64,000 bases of DNA from Sulfurospirillum halorespirans DSM 13726 (GCF_001723605.1 NZ_CP017111.1:682001-746000), one strand, 5' to 3'. Shown: positions 9,939 to 19,816, counted from the stretch's first letter. Notes: a model not told the origin generated them from the sequence alone. Made by a program: numbers and translations.

Positions 9939-10862
9939 ATGAATAATAGTATCTTTATATTTCCTGGACAAGGTAGCCAAAAAATTGGCATGGGAAAAGA
10001 TTTTTATGATAACGCTCCTCTTGCAAAAGAGATGATTGAAAAAGCGAGTCAGCGAGTAGGATTTGACTTTACAGCGCTTCTGTTTGAAGAAAATGATCGA
10101 TTAGATCAAACAGAGTTCGCGCAACCTGCTATCTTATTGGTCAGTCTCATCGCGCATCGCCTTTTTAGCGAGCAATGCAAAGTCCTTCCTCAATCCGTTT
10201 TGGGTCATTCTCTCGGTGAATTTTCAGCTTTAAGTGCTGCTAATGCCATGGATTATCTCGATGCGGTAGAGCTTGTACACCAACGAGGACTTCTAATGAA
10301 ACAGGCGTGCGAAGGCATTAATGCGGGTATGATGGCGCTTCTTGGCTTGGATGATGTCAGTGTTGAGAATCTTACATGTAAAGAGCGTGAGCTTGGCAAA
10401 AAAGTTTGGGCGGCGAATTACAATGGCGATGGACAGATCGTTATTGCGGGGAATAAAGATGATTTAGCTTCACTCGAGCCACTTTTTAAAGAAGCGGGTG
10501 CTAAAAAAACTGTTTTACTTCCGATGTCCGTCGCAAGCCACTGTCCACTTTTAAGCTCAGCTCAGCCAAAACTTGAAGCATACTTAGAAAAATGGCTCAA
10601 AGAGAGTTTTGCAATGCCTGTGATTTCCAATGTGACAGCAAGCGCTTATCAGAGTAAAGCAGAGGCAAAAAAGCTCCTTTCAGAGCAGTTGGTTTCACCT
10701 GTCAAATACAAACAATCCATTTTACATGTAGAAAATTCTACGGACTCATTTATTGAATTTGGAGGCTCTGTACTTAAGGGTCTTAATAAACGAATTTCTC
10801 AAAAGCCAACGCATAGTATTACCGATATGAAAAGTTTAGATGAAGTGCTCGCACTTCTGTAA
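9939..10862 (+). CDS. fabD: Malonyl-CoA:ACP transacylase
   Basis: Transfers malonyl from CoA to acyl carrier protein, supplying fatty-acid synthesis. It has 307 residues, the N-terminal FPGQGSQKIGMG motif and the nucleophile elbow GHSLGEFSAL with the catalytic serine near residue 91; the catalytic His is expected in SVASHCPLL. The gene carries one exact TTACATGTAA (10372, read T-C-K) and one near copy (10732). mtnN follows closely, as in Campylobacter. Confidence 0.95.
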   Translation: MNNSIFIFPGQGSQKIGMGKDFYDNAPLAKEMIEKASQRVGFDFTALLFEENDRLDQTEFAQPAILLVSLIAHRLFSEQCKVLPQSVLGHSLGEFSALSAANAMDYLDAVELVHQRGLLMKQACEGINAGMMALLGLDDVSVENLTCKERELGKKVWAANYNGDGQIVIAGNKDDLASLEPLFKEAGAKKTVLLPMSVASHCPLLSSAQPKLEAYLEKWLKESFAMPVISNVTASAYQSKAEAKKLLSEQLVSPVKYKQSILHVENSTDSFIEFGGSVLKGLNKRISQKPTHSITDMKSLDEVLALL

Positions 10863-10872
10863 AAGGAAAAAG

Positions 10873-11574
10873 ATGAAAATAGCCATTATGGGTGCGATGG
10901 TCGAAGAGATCACGCCACTTTTAGAGTTTTTTGGAAAATATGAAACCATTGAACATGCCAAAAATCGTTACTATACCACGTCGTATAAAGGAATGGATTT
11001 AGTCATTGCTTACAGCAAAATTGGTAAAGTCAATGCGAGCCTGACCGCATCAACCTTGATTGAAAAATTTGGAGCACAAAAGCTTCTTTTTTCAGGTGTT
11101 GCGGGCGCACTCAATCCTTCACTTAAAGTGGGTGATCTGCTTGTGGCAACCAAACTTGCTCAACACGATCTTGATATTACGGCATTTGGTCATCCTCATG
11201 GCTACGTGCCAGAGGGTTCTGTCTATGTTGAAACGGACAAGGCTTTAACCTCATTAGCTAAAAAAGTAGCCTTTGCACAAAAAATTCCATTGCTTGAGGG
11301 TATTATTGCCACAGGTGATCAATTCATCTGCGATGGTGTTAAAAAAGAGTGGATTCACACGACGTTTAATGCGGATGCAACAGAGATGGAAGGCGCTTCC
11401 GTTGCTGTGGTGTGTGACGCCCTCAATGTTCCTTTTTGTGTGCTTCGTGCTATCAGTGATGCTGCCGATATGGACGCGGGATTTAGTTTTGATGAATTTT
11501 TAGTGAGCTCCGCCAAAGAGAGTGCTCAGTTTATTATAGCGATGTTGGATGAACTCAGTCATGATCGAAATTAG
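10873..11574 (+). CDS. mtnN: 5'-methylthioadenosine/S-adenosylhomocysteine (aminofutalosine) nucleosidase
   Basis: Hydrolyses adenine from MTA and SAH; in Campylobacter and Helicobacter the same enzyme also cleaves 6-amino-6-deoxyfutalosine in the futalosine route to menaquinone. It has 233 residues, with MKIAIMGAMVEEI at the N-terminus, FSGVAGALNP and ATEMEGASVAVVC (purine-binding Met-Glu pair) and the catalytic-Asp region AISDAAD. The start is the ATG at 10873 behind AAAAGGAAAAAG; an upstream in-frame start at 10840 lies inside fabD and is not credible. The pathway role is inferred from relatives. Confidence 0.93.
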   Translation: MKIAIMGAMVEEITPLLEFFGKYETIEHAKNRYYTTSYKGMDLVIAYSKIGKVNASLTASTLIEKFGAQKLLFSGVAGALNPSLKVGDLLVATKLAQHDLDITAFGHPHGYVPEGSVYVETDKALTSLAKKVAFAQKIPLLEGIIATGDQFICDGVKKEWIHTTFNADATEMEGASVAVVCDALNVPFCVLRAISDAADMDAGFSFDEFLVSSAKESAQFIIAMLDELSHDRN

Positions 11575-12313
11575 TAAACGCCTTTTACGTATCGCTGGGC
11601 GAACCAATGCCCATTATAACCTCATAAATGAGGATGATAAGATATTGCTAGGGCTTAGTGGTGGCAAAGACTCCCTAAGCCTTGCGCATGTTTTAAAACA
11701 CATGCAACGCGTTGCACCGTTTGATTTTGAATTTAAAGCGGTTACGATTGCGTATGGCATGGGTGAAGATCTTCAAACATTGCACAATCACTGTTTGGAG
11801 CATGAGATCGATCATGAGATTGTAGATACGAAGATTTTTGAGCTTGCGCAAGATAAGATTCGTGAAAACTCCTCCTTTTGCAGCTTTTTCTCGCGTATGA
11901 GACGAGGAGCGCTTTACACCTATGCACTTGAGCATGGTTATAGTAAACTTGCTCTTGCTCACCATCTGGACGATGCTGTAGAGAGCTTTTTTATGAACTT
12001 CTCGCACAATGGAGCCCTTCGCTCAATGCCACCCATTTATAAAGCACAAAATGGCTTGTGGGTGATTCGCCCACTCATTCATGTAAGAGAGCGTCAACTA
12101 CGCGATTGTGCAATGGATGCAAAGATGCCGATCATTGGAGATGAAGCGTGTCCTGCGATGCGTTTTGATGTTAAAATGCCCGTGATGCGCGCTAAAACGA
12201 AAGAGATGCTTATTGCCATGGAAAAAGAGAATCCCGATCTTTTTATCTCACTCAAAAAAGCATTTGAAAATATCCAAACATCCAGCTTTAGTGATGCACG
12301 TTTTTTAGAGTAA
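11561..12313 (+). CDS. ttcA: TtcA-like tRNA 2-thiolation PP-loop protein
   Basis: N-type ATP pyrophosphatase of the TtcA/TilS group, probably acting on tRNA cytidine thiolation. The PP-loop is LGLSGGKDSLSL (about residues 28-39) and the segment SRMRRGALYTYALEHG...LALAHHLDDA matches TtcA closely. Classical TtcA binds an Fe-S cluster through a CxxC just before SRLRRG; here the sequence is CSFF, so the second cysteine is missing, and later only one Cys (EACPAM) is seen where TtcA has CxxC. Starts at 11549 and 11561 are both possible, overlapping mtnN; 11561 (GGATG upstream) is preferred. Confidence 0.8.
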   Translation: MIEISKRLLRIAGRTNAHYNLINEDDKILLGLSGGKDSLSLAHVLKHMQRVAPFDFEFKAVTIAYGMGEDLQTLHNHCLEHEIDHEIVDTKIFELAQDKIRENSSFCSFFSRMRRGALYTYALEHGYSKLALAHHLDDAVESFFMNFSHNGALRSMPPIYKAQNGLWVIRPLIHVRERQLRDCAMDAKMPIIGDEACPAMRFDVKMPVMRAKTKEMLIAMEKENPDLFISLKKAFENIQTSSFSDARFLE

Positions 12314-12392
12314 ATTTCTGCTTCGAAAGAAGCAAGCTTCAGTGCATAGCGCAGCGCAGGCTGTTAGGCTTTGCCTAGTAGGCGTGTAAAGA

Positions 12393-13010
12393 TCAAAATC
12401 CCTCCAATAAAATTTTCCATAGCACATCAATCTGTTCATCATCCAGTGCTATGGTGCTCTGTTCTTCAAAAAGTTGCTTTACATGTAAAAGATCAAAGGT
12501 CTGATTCCACGCGCACAGTTTATGTGCAGGTAAAAAACCTCGAATCAGTGTTAAATCATTTTCAATGCGCTCATCGCAGTTAAAACAGATAAAATCATCG
12601 TGCAATCTTCCCTCATAAATCAAAAGTTTGATATAGGCTTCAATAGCGACCCGTTTAGGGTTCTGTTTTTGCCAAATAGTAGAACATACTTCTAAAAGAT
12701 CAAAATAAAAACTATCAATCGTTGCTACCTCTTTGAGATGCGTGTAAAAAAGCCGAATAAAAGGTTGCCAAATCAGCATACGTTCGCGCTGGTTATTCCA
12801 AGGCGTTCCTAGGTGCATAATGGAGCGAAGCTGAGGAATGGATGACTTGAGAGAGGGAATTGCTTCAAAGTCAATTTTGTAGCCTAAATGAATCGTAGAG
12901 TGTCGGGCACCGTAAAATCTATAAAGAGTTTTAATGCTGGTTTGCGTTAAAATGGTGACAATTAAATCTTCGTCTTTGACGCGATTTAAATTGATGATGT
13001 ATCCTTGCAT
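12393..13010 (-). CDS. recO: DNA recombination protein RecO (epsilonproteobacterial type)
   Basis: RecO helps RecR load RecA on SSB-covered single-stranded DNA. About 205 residues: an N-terminal OB-fold beginning MQGYIINLNRVKDEDLIV and a helical domain with a CxxC (FICFNCDERIE). This short, divergent form is typical of Campylobacterota. I take the start at 13010 (MQGYII, the usual RecO N-terminus); an ATG five codons earlier (13025) cannot be excluded. It converges on ttcA across an 80-base gap and contains one TTACATGTAA (12479) read as L-H-V-K. Confidence 0.8.
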   Translation of the reverse strand: MQGYIINLNRVKDEDLIVTILTQTSIKTLYRFYGARHSTIHLGYKIDFEAIPSLKSSIPQLRSIMHLGTPWNNQRERMLIWQPFIRLFYTHLKEVATIDSFYFDLLEVCSTIWQKQNPKRVAIEAYIKLLIYEGRLHDDFICFNCDERIENDLTLIRGFLPAHKLCAWNQTFDLLHVKQLFEEQSTIALDDEQIDVLWKILLEGF

Positions 13011-13087
13011 AAAGAATTTTAGCATCTCAATATTTGACTATTATTAAAATTTAAAATTAATTATCTATATTTATTTTAATAAATTTA

Positions 13088-13116
13088 TTGACAATTAATA
13101 TGAATTAAGGTATGTA
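13088..13116 (+). promoter_or_regulatory. Predicted sigma70 promoter upstream of gltB
   Basis: TTGACA at 13088-13093, a 17-base spacer and TATGTA at 13111-13116 make a near-consensus promoter in the roughly 240-base AT-rich region between recO and gltB. A consensus -35 is unusual in this phylum. The leader to the gltB start would be about 125 bases; nothing else was recognised in it. Confidence 0.45.
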
Positions 13117-13249
13117 AATGCTATAAACATCGAAAAGTAGTGTTTAATTGAAAAATAAGCATTATTCATGTATTATCCTTCGCTTTTAGCTTAAAAATTT
13201 GTCAGATTTCGTCAGAATTTTGATGAAAATTCCACAAAAGGCTTGTGAA

Positions 13250-16200
13250 ATGGATCTTATTACAGGATTTAAAGACAACTGCGGTTTTGGATTAATCGCA
13301 AACATAAAAAACATTCCAACCCATGAAAATGTCGAAGATGCTATCACGGCATTAGAGCGAATGATGCACAGAGGTGCCATTGCTGCTGATGGTAAAAGTG
13401 GCGATGGTAGTGGACTTCTCTTTTCCATGCCTGCTGAGTTTATGAAAAAAGAGGTGCACAAATTAGGCATTGATCTTCCAAAGCAGTTTGCTGTTGCTAT
13501 GATTTTTTTAACCACCGATGAACAAAAAAGAATTTTTGAAGAGACCTGTGAACAAAACGATCTTAAAGTCCTTTTGTACCGCGATGTTCCTGTAAAAACA
13601 AAAGCCCTTGGAAAATTAGCACTCGATTCATTGCCTCAAATTGTTCAAGCCTTCGTAACATCCTCATCCTTAGTGGCAACCAAACGTTTTGAAGCACTGT
13701 TGTACTTAACACGTAAAATGGTTGAGCGAAGACTCGCCAATGAGCCTGATTTTTACATTGCCTCTTTTTCAAGTAAAGTGATTTCGTACAAAGGTTTGGT
13801 GATGCCAACCTACATCAAAACTTTTTTCCCCGACTTGAGCGATGTCGATTTTAAAGCAACCTTTGCCTTGTTTCACCAACGTTTCTCCACCAATACGCTC
13901 CCCAAATGGAAACTGGCGCAACCGTTTCGAACATTAGCTCACAATGGAGAGATTAACTCCATTTCAGCCAATCGTTTCAATACACACGTCAAAAGTGAGT
14001 GTATGAAAAGCACAATTTTCTCCGATGAAGAGTTGCAAAAATTGTATCCATTGACGACGAATGATGTGAGTGACAGTGCGAGTTTGGATAACATGTTTGA
14101 ATTTATGCTGATTAATGGATTTGATTTCTTTAAAGCCGTACGCTCACTGATTCCTGCTCCATGGCAAAATGCACCGCACATGGACTCGGAACTTCGAGCC
14201 TTTTATGAATTCTCCAGCATTAATTTTGAGCCATGGGATGGTCCAGCGGCAATTTCACTCACCGATGGTCGTCATATCGCCTGTGTACTGGATCGAAATG
14301 GGTTAAGACCTGCTAAATACATCATTACCAAAGATGATCGCATCATTATCTCTTCGGAGTATGGTGTTTTAGATATTGAAGAAGACAACATCATCGAGCG
14401 AGGCAGATTACAAAGTGGACAAATGATCGGCGTGGATCTTAAATTTGGCAAGATCATGAAAAACGACGACATCAACGACTATCTGAAAAGCTCAAATACC
14501 TATACCGAATGGTTGAACAAAGGGCTTGTTTACTTACAAGAGTTTGTGGACATTCCTTTTTCTAAAACAACGGATTATGTACGTGAAAATTTAGAACTTG
14601 AGCAACGCTACTTTAACATTACGCAAGAAGTTAAAAATATGGTCATCGAGCCAATGATGAAAGATGGCAAAGAGGGTGTTGGCTCTATGGGTGATGACAC
14701 ACCAATGGCTGCGTTTAGTAAAGTCCAACGCAATTTCAGTGATTATTTTAAACAAAAATTTGCGCAAGTGACCAATCCACCGATTGATCCGATTCGTGAA
14801 AAAGTGGTGATGAGTTTAAATACGAGCTTTGGTGAAATTCGCAACATTTTAGAAGAAGATCAAGAGCATGCGATACGCATCAAATCGATCTCTCCTATTT
14901 TAATGCAAGAAAAGTACGAAATCTTAGACTCTTTTGGCGATTCTAGTAAAGCGCGCTATAAAGATGAGTATAAGAACCGCTACTTCTCAACACTGTTTGA
15001 AGACAACCTCAAAGGCAGTCTTGAAGATTTAGCCTATGACATTGCGCAAGCGGTCAAAAATGAGGGCATTCGCATTATTTTCTTGGATGATCGTGGCATG
15101 ACGAGCAAGCTTAAACCGATGCCGATGATTATGGTGATTGGTCGAGTAAATCAAGTCCTGCTTGATGAAGGTGTTCGTTCATTGACCTCTATTATTGCCA
15201 TTTCGGGTGAAGCGATCGATACGCACTCATGTGCGTGTATGATGGGATTTGGTGCGAGTGCTATTTATCCTTATTTACTCTATGCCACCGTTTTGGATGA
15301 AGGCAAAAAGAGTGAAATGGGCGCGTATGAGATCAAAACAAAACTCAAAAATGTCAACCATGCTTTGGGGCAAGGACTTTTAAAAGTCATGTCTAAAATG
15401 GGTATTGCGACCATTGCATCGTATAAAAACTCAGCACTCTTTGATGTTTTGGGTCTTGGAAAAGACGTGGTTCATGAGTGCTTTGATGGTGCAATTTCAC
15501 TGATTCCTGGGCTTTCGTACGAAGATGTAGAAGAGCGTTTAAGTCGTAACCATCATTTAGCGTATGAGCTTAACATCAGTAAGAAGCTTTTCCCTCTTGA
15601 AATTGGTGGTTTTTATAAATACATCGATGGGCAAGAGTACCATGATTATCATCCTAATGCAATTCATGCGATTCATAAAGCAACCGTCACGGGCGATAAA
15701 AAAGATTTTCATGAATTTACGAAATTGGTGAATAATCGTGGACTCAAAATGATTAGAGATTTCTTTGAACTCAAATCCGATCGTGAGCCTATTGCGCTTG
15801 ATAAAGTTGAGTCTAAAGAGGCTATTTTTAAACGTTTTTCAACCGCAGCGATGAGTTTGGGTTCCATCTCTCCTGAAGCACATGAAGCTTTGGGTGAAGC
15901 GATGAATAAGATCGGTGGTATGAGCAACTCTGGTGAAGGTGGTGAAGCACCTGAGCGTCTTAAAAGTAACAAAAACTCACGCATCAAACAGATTGCATCG
16001 GGTCGTTTTGGTGTAACGCCTGAGTATTTGCGCTCAGCCACTGAAATTCAGATCAAAGTGGCGCAAGGTGCAAAACCAGGTGAGGGCGGTCAGCTTCCAG
16101 GGCATAAAGTAACGCCACTGATTGCCAGTCTTCGTTATACAATCCCTGGTGTTACGCTGATTTCACCTCCTCCTCATCATGATATTTATTCGATTGAGGA

Positions 16201-17674
16201 TTTGGCACAGCTTATTTTTGATATGAAACAGATCAATCCAGAAGCGATTATCACTGTTAAGCTGGTCTCAACAGCAGGTGTTGGAACGATTGCCGCAGGC
16301 GTGGCAAAAGCCTATGCCGATAAAATCATCATCTCTGGCGGTGATGGCGGTACGGGCGCAGCACCTTTAACCTCCATCAAATTTGCGGGAAATCCTTGGG
16401 AAATTGGCTTAAGTGAAGCACACAATGCCCTTAAAGCCAACCACTTAAGAGACAGTGTACATCTGCAAACCGATGGTGGACTCAAAACGGGTCTAGATGT
16501 CATTAAAGCAGCTCTTCTTGGTGCGGAGAGTTATGCGTTTGGAACACTTTCGTTAACGATCATTGGGTGTAAAGTGCTTCGTGTTTGTCACTTAAACCGC
16601 TGCTCTGTGGGTGTGGCAACACAAGATGAGAAACTGAGAGAGCATTTTGTAGGAACGGTCGATAAGCTGATTAACTTCTTTACGCTTTTAGCGGAGGATG
16701 TCAGAGAAATTCTTGCACACCTTGGGTATACGCGCATGGAAGAGATTATTGGACGCAGCGATCTTCTAAGCGTAATAGACGACGCATTTGCGAAGAAGTT
16801 TGATTTCTCTTCCGTATTGATGCGACTCGAAGGTCCTGATACGCACAATGGCAAATCGAATGATCCGTTTGATAAAAATGAATTTGAAAAAGCCATTTTA
16901 AAAGATGTCTATAAAGTCATCGAAAATCCGGATGAAAAAATAGTCTTGCATAAAAGCATTAGCAACACCAACCGTAGTTTTGGAACACTCATCAGTGGTG
17001 AAATTGCGAAGTTTTACGGCAATAAAGGGCTCAAAGATGACAGCATCGTCTTTAGACTCAACGGTGTTGCAGGTCAATCGTTGGGGGCATTTTTAGCCAA
17101 TGGGATTAATATCAACCTCAAAGGCACGGCGAATGACTATGTCGGTAAAGGTATGAATGGCGGTAAAATCGTCATTGCTCCCAAATATCAAGGCAGAGAC
17201 TACTCATGTGCGGGCAATACCTGTCTGTACGGCGCAACGGGTGGTAAGCTTTACATTGCAGGCAATGTAGGGGAGCGTTTTTGTGTCAGAAACTCTGGAG
17301 CAACGGCTGTTGTTGAAGGTACGGGAGATCATGCGTGTGAATATATGACGGGCGGTTTGGTTGCCATTCTTGGAAATACAGGCGTGAATTTTGGTGCTGG
17401 TATGACGGGTGGTGTCGCATTTGTTTATGACGAAACACGTGATTTTATTGATAAACTCAACCAAGAGTTAGTGATTGCGGAACGCATTGATACGGATGAT
17501 ATGGATGAAGCACGCCACTTCTTGAAGCGACTTTTACGAACCCATATTAACGAGACAGCAAGCTTTAAAGCAACGCATATTTTAGATGATTTCCGCCACG
17601 CGGTAAGAGATTTTTGGATGGTGAGACCTAAAGATATGACGAAGGTACCACTCAATCCTGAGCAAGGAGACTAA
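13250..17674 (+). CDS. gltB: Glutamate synthase large subunit
   Basis: Converts glutamine and 2-oxoglutarate to two glutamates with electrons relayed from GltD. It has 1474 residues: N-terminal Ntn-type glutaminase, central domain, FMN-binding synthase domain (about 830-1200, with GEGGEAPERL and SGGDGGTGAAP) and a beta-helix C-terminus. The start at 13250 places the nucleophile at Cys11 (KDNCGFGL), exposed after removal of a short propeptide, and has an AAAAGG site; the TTG/ATG codons at 13199 and 13223 would give an unlikely longer propeptide. The 3Fe-4S cysteines are visible in CKVLRVCHLNRC. No palindrome copy occurs in this 4.4-kb gene. Confidence 0.97.
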   Translation: MDLITGFKDNCGFGLIANIKNIPTHENVEDAITALERMMHRGAIAADGKSGDGSGLLFSMPAEFMKKEVHKLGIDLPKQFAVAMIFLTTDEQKRIFEETCEQNDLKVLLYRDVPVKTKALGKLALDSLPQIVQAFVTSSSLVATKRFEALLYLTRKMVERRLANEPDFYIASFSSKVISYKGLVMPTYIKTFFPDLSDVDFKATFALFHQRFSTNTLPKWKLAQPFRTLAHNGEINSISANRFNTHVKSECMKSTIFSDEELQKLYPLTTNDVSDSASLDNMFEFMLINGFDFFKAVRSLIPAPWQNAPHMDSELRAFYEFSSINFEPWDGPAAISLTDGRHIACVLDRNGLRPAKYIITKDDRIIISSEYGVLDIEEDNIIERGRLQSGQMIGVDLKFGKIMKNDDINDYLKSSNTYTEWLNKGLVYLQEFVDIPFSKTTDYVRENLELEQRYFNITQEVKNMVIEPMMKDGKEGVGSMGDDTPMAAFSKVQRNFSDYFKQKFAQVTNPPIDPIREKVVMSLNTSFGEIRNILEEDQEHAIRIKSISPILMQEKYEILDSFGDSSKARYKDEYKNRYFSTLFEDNLKGSLEDLAYDIAQAVKNEGIRIIFLDDRGMTSKLKPMPMIMVIGRVNQVLLDEGVRSLTSIIAISGEAIDTHSCACMMGFGASAIYPYLLYATVLDEGKKSEMGAYEIKTKLKNVNHALGQGLLKVMSKMGIATIASYKNSALFDVLGLGKDVVHECFDGAISLIPGLSYEDVEERLSRNHHLAYELNISKKLFPLEIGGFYKYIDGQEYHDYHPNAIHAIHKATVTGDKKDFHEFTKLVNNRGLKMIRDFFELKSDREPIALDKVESKEAIFKRFSTAAMSLGSISPEAHEALGEAMNKIGGMSNSGEGGEAPERLKSNKNSRIKQIASGRFGVTPEYLRSATEIQIKVAQGAKPGEGGQLPGHKVTPLIASLRYTIPGVTLISPPPHHDIYSIEDLAQLIFDMKQINPEAIITVKLVSTAGVGTIAAGVAKAYADKIIISGGDGGTGAAPLTSIKFAGNPWEIGLSEAHNALKANHLRDSVHLQTDGGLKTGLDVIKAALLGAESYAFGTLSLTIIGCKVLRVCHLNRCSVGVATQDEKLREHFVGTVDKLINFFTLLAEDVREILAHLGYTRMEEIIGRSDLLSVIDDAFAKKFDFSSVLMRLEGPDTHNGKSNDPFDKNEFEKAILKDVYKVIENPDEKIVLHKSISNTNRSFGTLISGEIAKFYGNKGLKDDSIVFRLNGVAGQSLGAFLANGININLKGTANDYVGKGMNGGKIVIAPKYQGRDYSCAGNTCLYGATGGKLYIAGNVGERFCVRNSGATAVVEGTGDHACEYMTGGLVAILGNTGVNFGAGMTGGVAFVYDETRDFIDKLNQELVIAERIDTDDMDEARHFLKRLLRTHINETASFKATHILDDFRHAVRDFWMVRPKDMTKVPLNPEQGD

Positions 17675-17675
17675 G

Positions 17676-19058
17676 ATGCAAAATTTTGTGAATGAAGAGA
17701 GATGTGAGCCTAGAAAACGCTCAACCGGTGATAGAGTCAAAGATTTTAGAGAAATTTATGAAATTTTGAGTAAAGAAGATGCCTCTTTGCAAGCCGATCG
17801 TTGTATTCAATGTGGCGATCCTTTTTGCCATAGCAAATGTCCTTTGCACAACTACATCCCCTTTTGGCTCAAAGCCACGAGTGCAATGAAGCGTGATTTG
17901 GCGTTTAATCTCTCCAATGAGAGCAATCCATACCCTGAGATTACAGGGCGAATTTGTCCACAAGATCGTCTTTGCGAAGGCGATTGTACGCTGAATGATG
18001 GGCATGGCGCGATCACCATTGGGGCGATTGAGACCTTTATCTCAGAAGAGGGATTTAAAAAAGGGTTGAAGCCAAGTTTTCCAGGCATTACGACGAAGAA
18101 AAAAGTCGCCATCATTGGAGCAGGCCCTGCAGGACTTGCCTGTGCAACCTACCTTTTACGTGCGGGTATTGCGGTCAGTATGTACGAGAGACAAAACAGA
18201 GCAGGTGGACTTTTAACGTACGGCATTCCTGGTTTTAAACTCGATAAAGAGGTTGTCGCACGTCGTGTCAGATGGCTTCAAGACGCGGGAATGACCTTAC
18301 ATGTAAACACCCATGTGGGTAAAGAAATGAGCTTTGATGAGATCGCACACAGCCATGATGCCCTATTTTTAGGTGTGGGTGCAGAGAGTCCTCGCAAAGC
18401 CAATATTGCCAATGAAAATGCGAATGGTGTTTTTATGGCAATTGATTTTTTACGCTCTATCCAGAAAAAACTTTTTAGTGAAAGTTACGATAAAAAGTTT
18501 GAAGTCAAAGGCAAAAACGTTGTGGTTATCGGTGGTGGTGACACGGCGATGGATTGTCTAAGAACCTCGATTCGTGAAGGGGCTAAAAGTGTCACCTGTC
18601 TTTACAGACGCGATAAATACAATATGCCAGGAAGCAAAAAAGAGTTTAAAAATGCGATCGAAGAGGGTGCAGAGTTTGTTTACAACGTAACGCCAAAAGA
18701 GATTTTGGTGAACTCTGAGGGACAAGTGATCGGCATTGATATGCACAAAACGATTTTAGGTGCGAAAGATGCGAGTTGTCGTCAATGCGTTGAGATCGTT
18801 AAAGGTGGCGATTTTAGAGTGGATGGCGATATTATCATCTTTGCCCTTGGTTTTACGCCAAGTGTTCCAACCTTCTTGGCAGAAAATGGCATTGAGGTTA
18901 ATAAATCAGGCTGCATTGTCGTCAATGCGGAGTATCAAACCAGCAAATCAGGTGTGTATGCAGGCGGCGATTGCAAACGAGGTTCTGACCTTGTGGTTAC
19001 AGCTGCAAAAGAGGGCAGAGATGCTGCGCTTAGCATCATCAAAAAATTGCTTGGATAA
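17676..19058 (+). CDS. gltD: Glutamate synthase small subunit
   Basis: FAD/NADPH-binding subunit feeding electrons to GltB. It has 460 residues: N-terminal 4Fe-4S domain with CIQCGDPFCHSKC and CPQDRLCEGDC (about 45-105), FAD-binding GAGPAGLACATYL (about 148-160), NADPH-binding GGGDTAMDC (about 287-295) and the C-terminal GDCKRGSDLVVTA. The start lies 1 base after the gltB stop behind AAGGAG. One TTACATGTAA (18297) is read L-H-V-N. Confidence 0.96.
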   Translation: MQNFVNEERCEPRKRSTGDRVKDFREIYEILSKEDASLQADRCIQCGDPFCHSKCPLHNYIPFWLKATSAMKRDLAFNLSNESNPYPEITGRICPQDRLCEGDCTLNDGHGAITIGAIETFISEEGFKKGLKPSFPGITTKKKVAIIGAGPAGLACATYLLRAGIAVSMYERQNRAGGLLTYGIPGFKLDKEVVARRVRWLQDAGMTLHVNTHVGKEMSFDEIAHSHDALFLGVGAESPRKANIANENANGVFMAIDFLRSIQKKLFSESYDKKFEVKGKNVVVIGGGDTAMDCLRTSIREGAKSVTCLYRRDKYNMPGSKKEFKNAIEEGAEFVYNVTPKEILVNSEGQVIGIDMHKTILGAKDASCRQCVEIVKGGDFRVDGDIIIFALGFTPSVPTFLAENGIEVNKSGCIVVNAEYQTSKSGVYAGGDCKRGSDLVVTAAKEGRDAALSIIKKLLG

Positions 19059-19068
19059 TGAGTCCCAT

Positions 19069-19794
19069 GTGAGCTTTTTAAACACCGCGATAAATGCCAA
19101 TGAAGAGCTGTTTGAGCTTTTACATGTAAAAGGATTAAACGCGTCGCATCACCACCTTTTTGCCGTTGGCGCGGGTGGCGATGTGAGTGCTGGCATTGAC
19201 CTCGAAGCTGAGCAGATTTTCATCAAACATCTTTTGCCTTTTGGTGAGATTGTCTCGGAAGAGAGTGGGGTGATCCCTAGCTCCAACGCTCATGCGCGCA
19301 TTATCCTAGACCCCATTGATGGCAGTGACAATCTTCTTTCACACCTTCCCTATTATGGTACCTCTATTGCCTATTTTGAAAACGAAAAATGCACGCAAGC
19401 GATCATCACCAATTTAGCCAATGGCGATGTTTTTATCAAAGATGAAACGGGTTTACGCCAAGGAAAAATAGGAAAAAAAGACTTTACATTGGTTACATAT
19501 AACGCCTTTTCAAAGGTAGGAATTTTTGAGCGTTCTTACTGTTCCAAAAAGGCACATGAGAAGCTGCACGACGCTAAAATAAAGTACCGATCCCCAGGCG
19601 CTTTTGCCCTCTCTTTAGCCTATGCCCACGATGTTTCCTTTGTGCTGTATGAAGGCGTTATGCGCTCCTACGATGTCGAAGCGGGTCTGTTTATGTGCGA
19701 GGATTTACATACCTTTTATGGGGGAGATATTTTCCTCGTAAGCAAAGATAAGGAAATTTTTGATAAAATAAAAAGTTTATTTATAAGCAATTAG
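19069..19794 (+). CDS. Inositol-monophosphatase-family phosphatase
   Basis: Mg-dependent sugar-phosphate phosphatase of the IMPase/FBPase/CysQ superfamily. About 241 residues. Metal ligands are visible: the Glu pair in VSEESG (about 64-69) and the DPIDGSDN motif (about 84-91), plus a C-terminal YDVEAG at the usual second metal-site Asp. No ATG fits; the GTG at 19069, 10 bases after the gltD stop, gives the family N-terminus (FLNTAINANEELFELL), and TTG at 19051 is the alternative. C. jejuni has a similar gene next to accD. Substrate unknown. It contains TTACATGTAA at 19120. Confidence 0.82.
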   Translation: MSFLNTAINANEELFELLHVKGLNASHHHLFAVGAGGDVSAGIDLEAEQIFIKHLLPFGEIVSEESGVIPSSNAHARIILDPIDGSDNLLSHLPYYGTSIAYFENEKCTQAIITNLANGDVFIKDETGLRQGKIGKKDFTLVTYNAFSKVGIFERSYCSKKAHEKLHDAKIKYRSPGAFALSLAYAHDVSFVLYEGVMRSYDVEAGLFMCEDLHTFYGGDIFLVSKDKEIFDKIKSLFISN

Positions 19795-19816
19795 CTTTCA
19801 AAGAGGATAAAAACCG

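Noticed and set aside
13186-13515. Minus-strand ORF over the start of gltB
   Set aside because: Overlaps an unquestionable gene, no family resemblance; one of many antisense shadows in gltB, uvrA, polA and the symporters.
18760-19068. A 100-codon upstream extension of the IMPase-like gene
   Set aside because: It lies within gltD in another frame and has no family similarity; the GTG at 19069 gives the right N-terminus.
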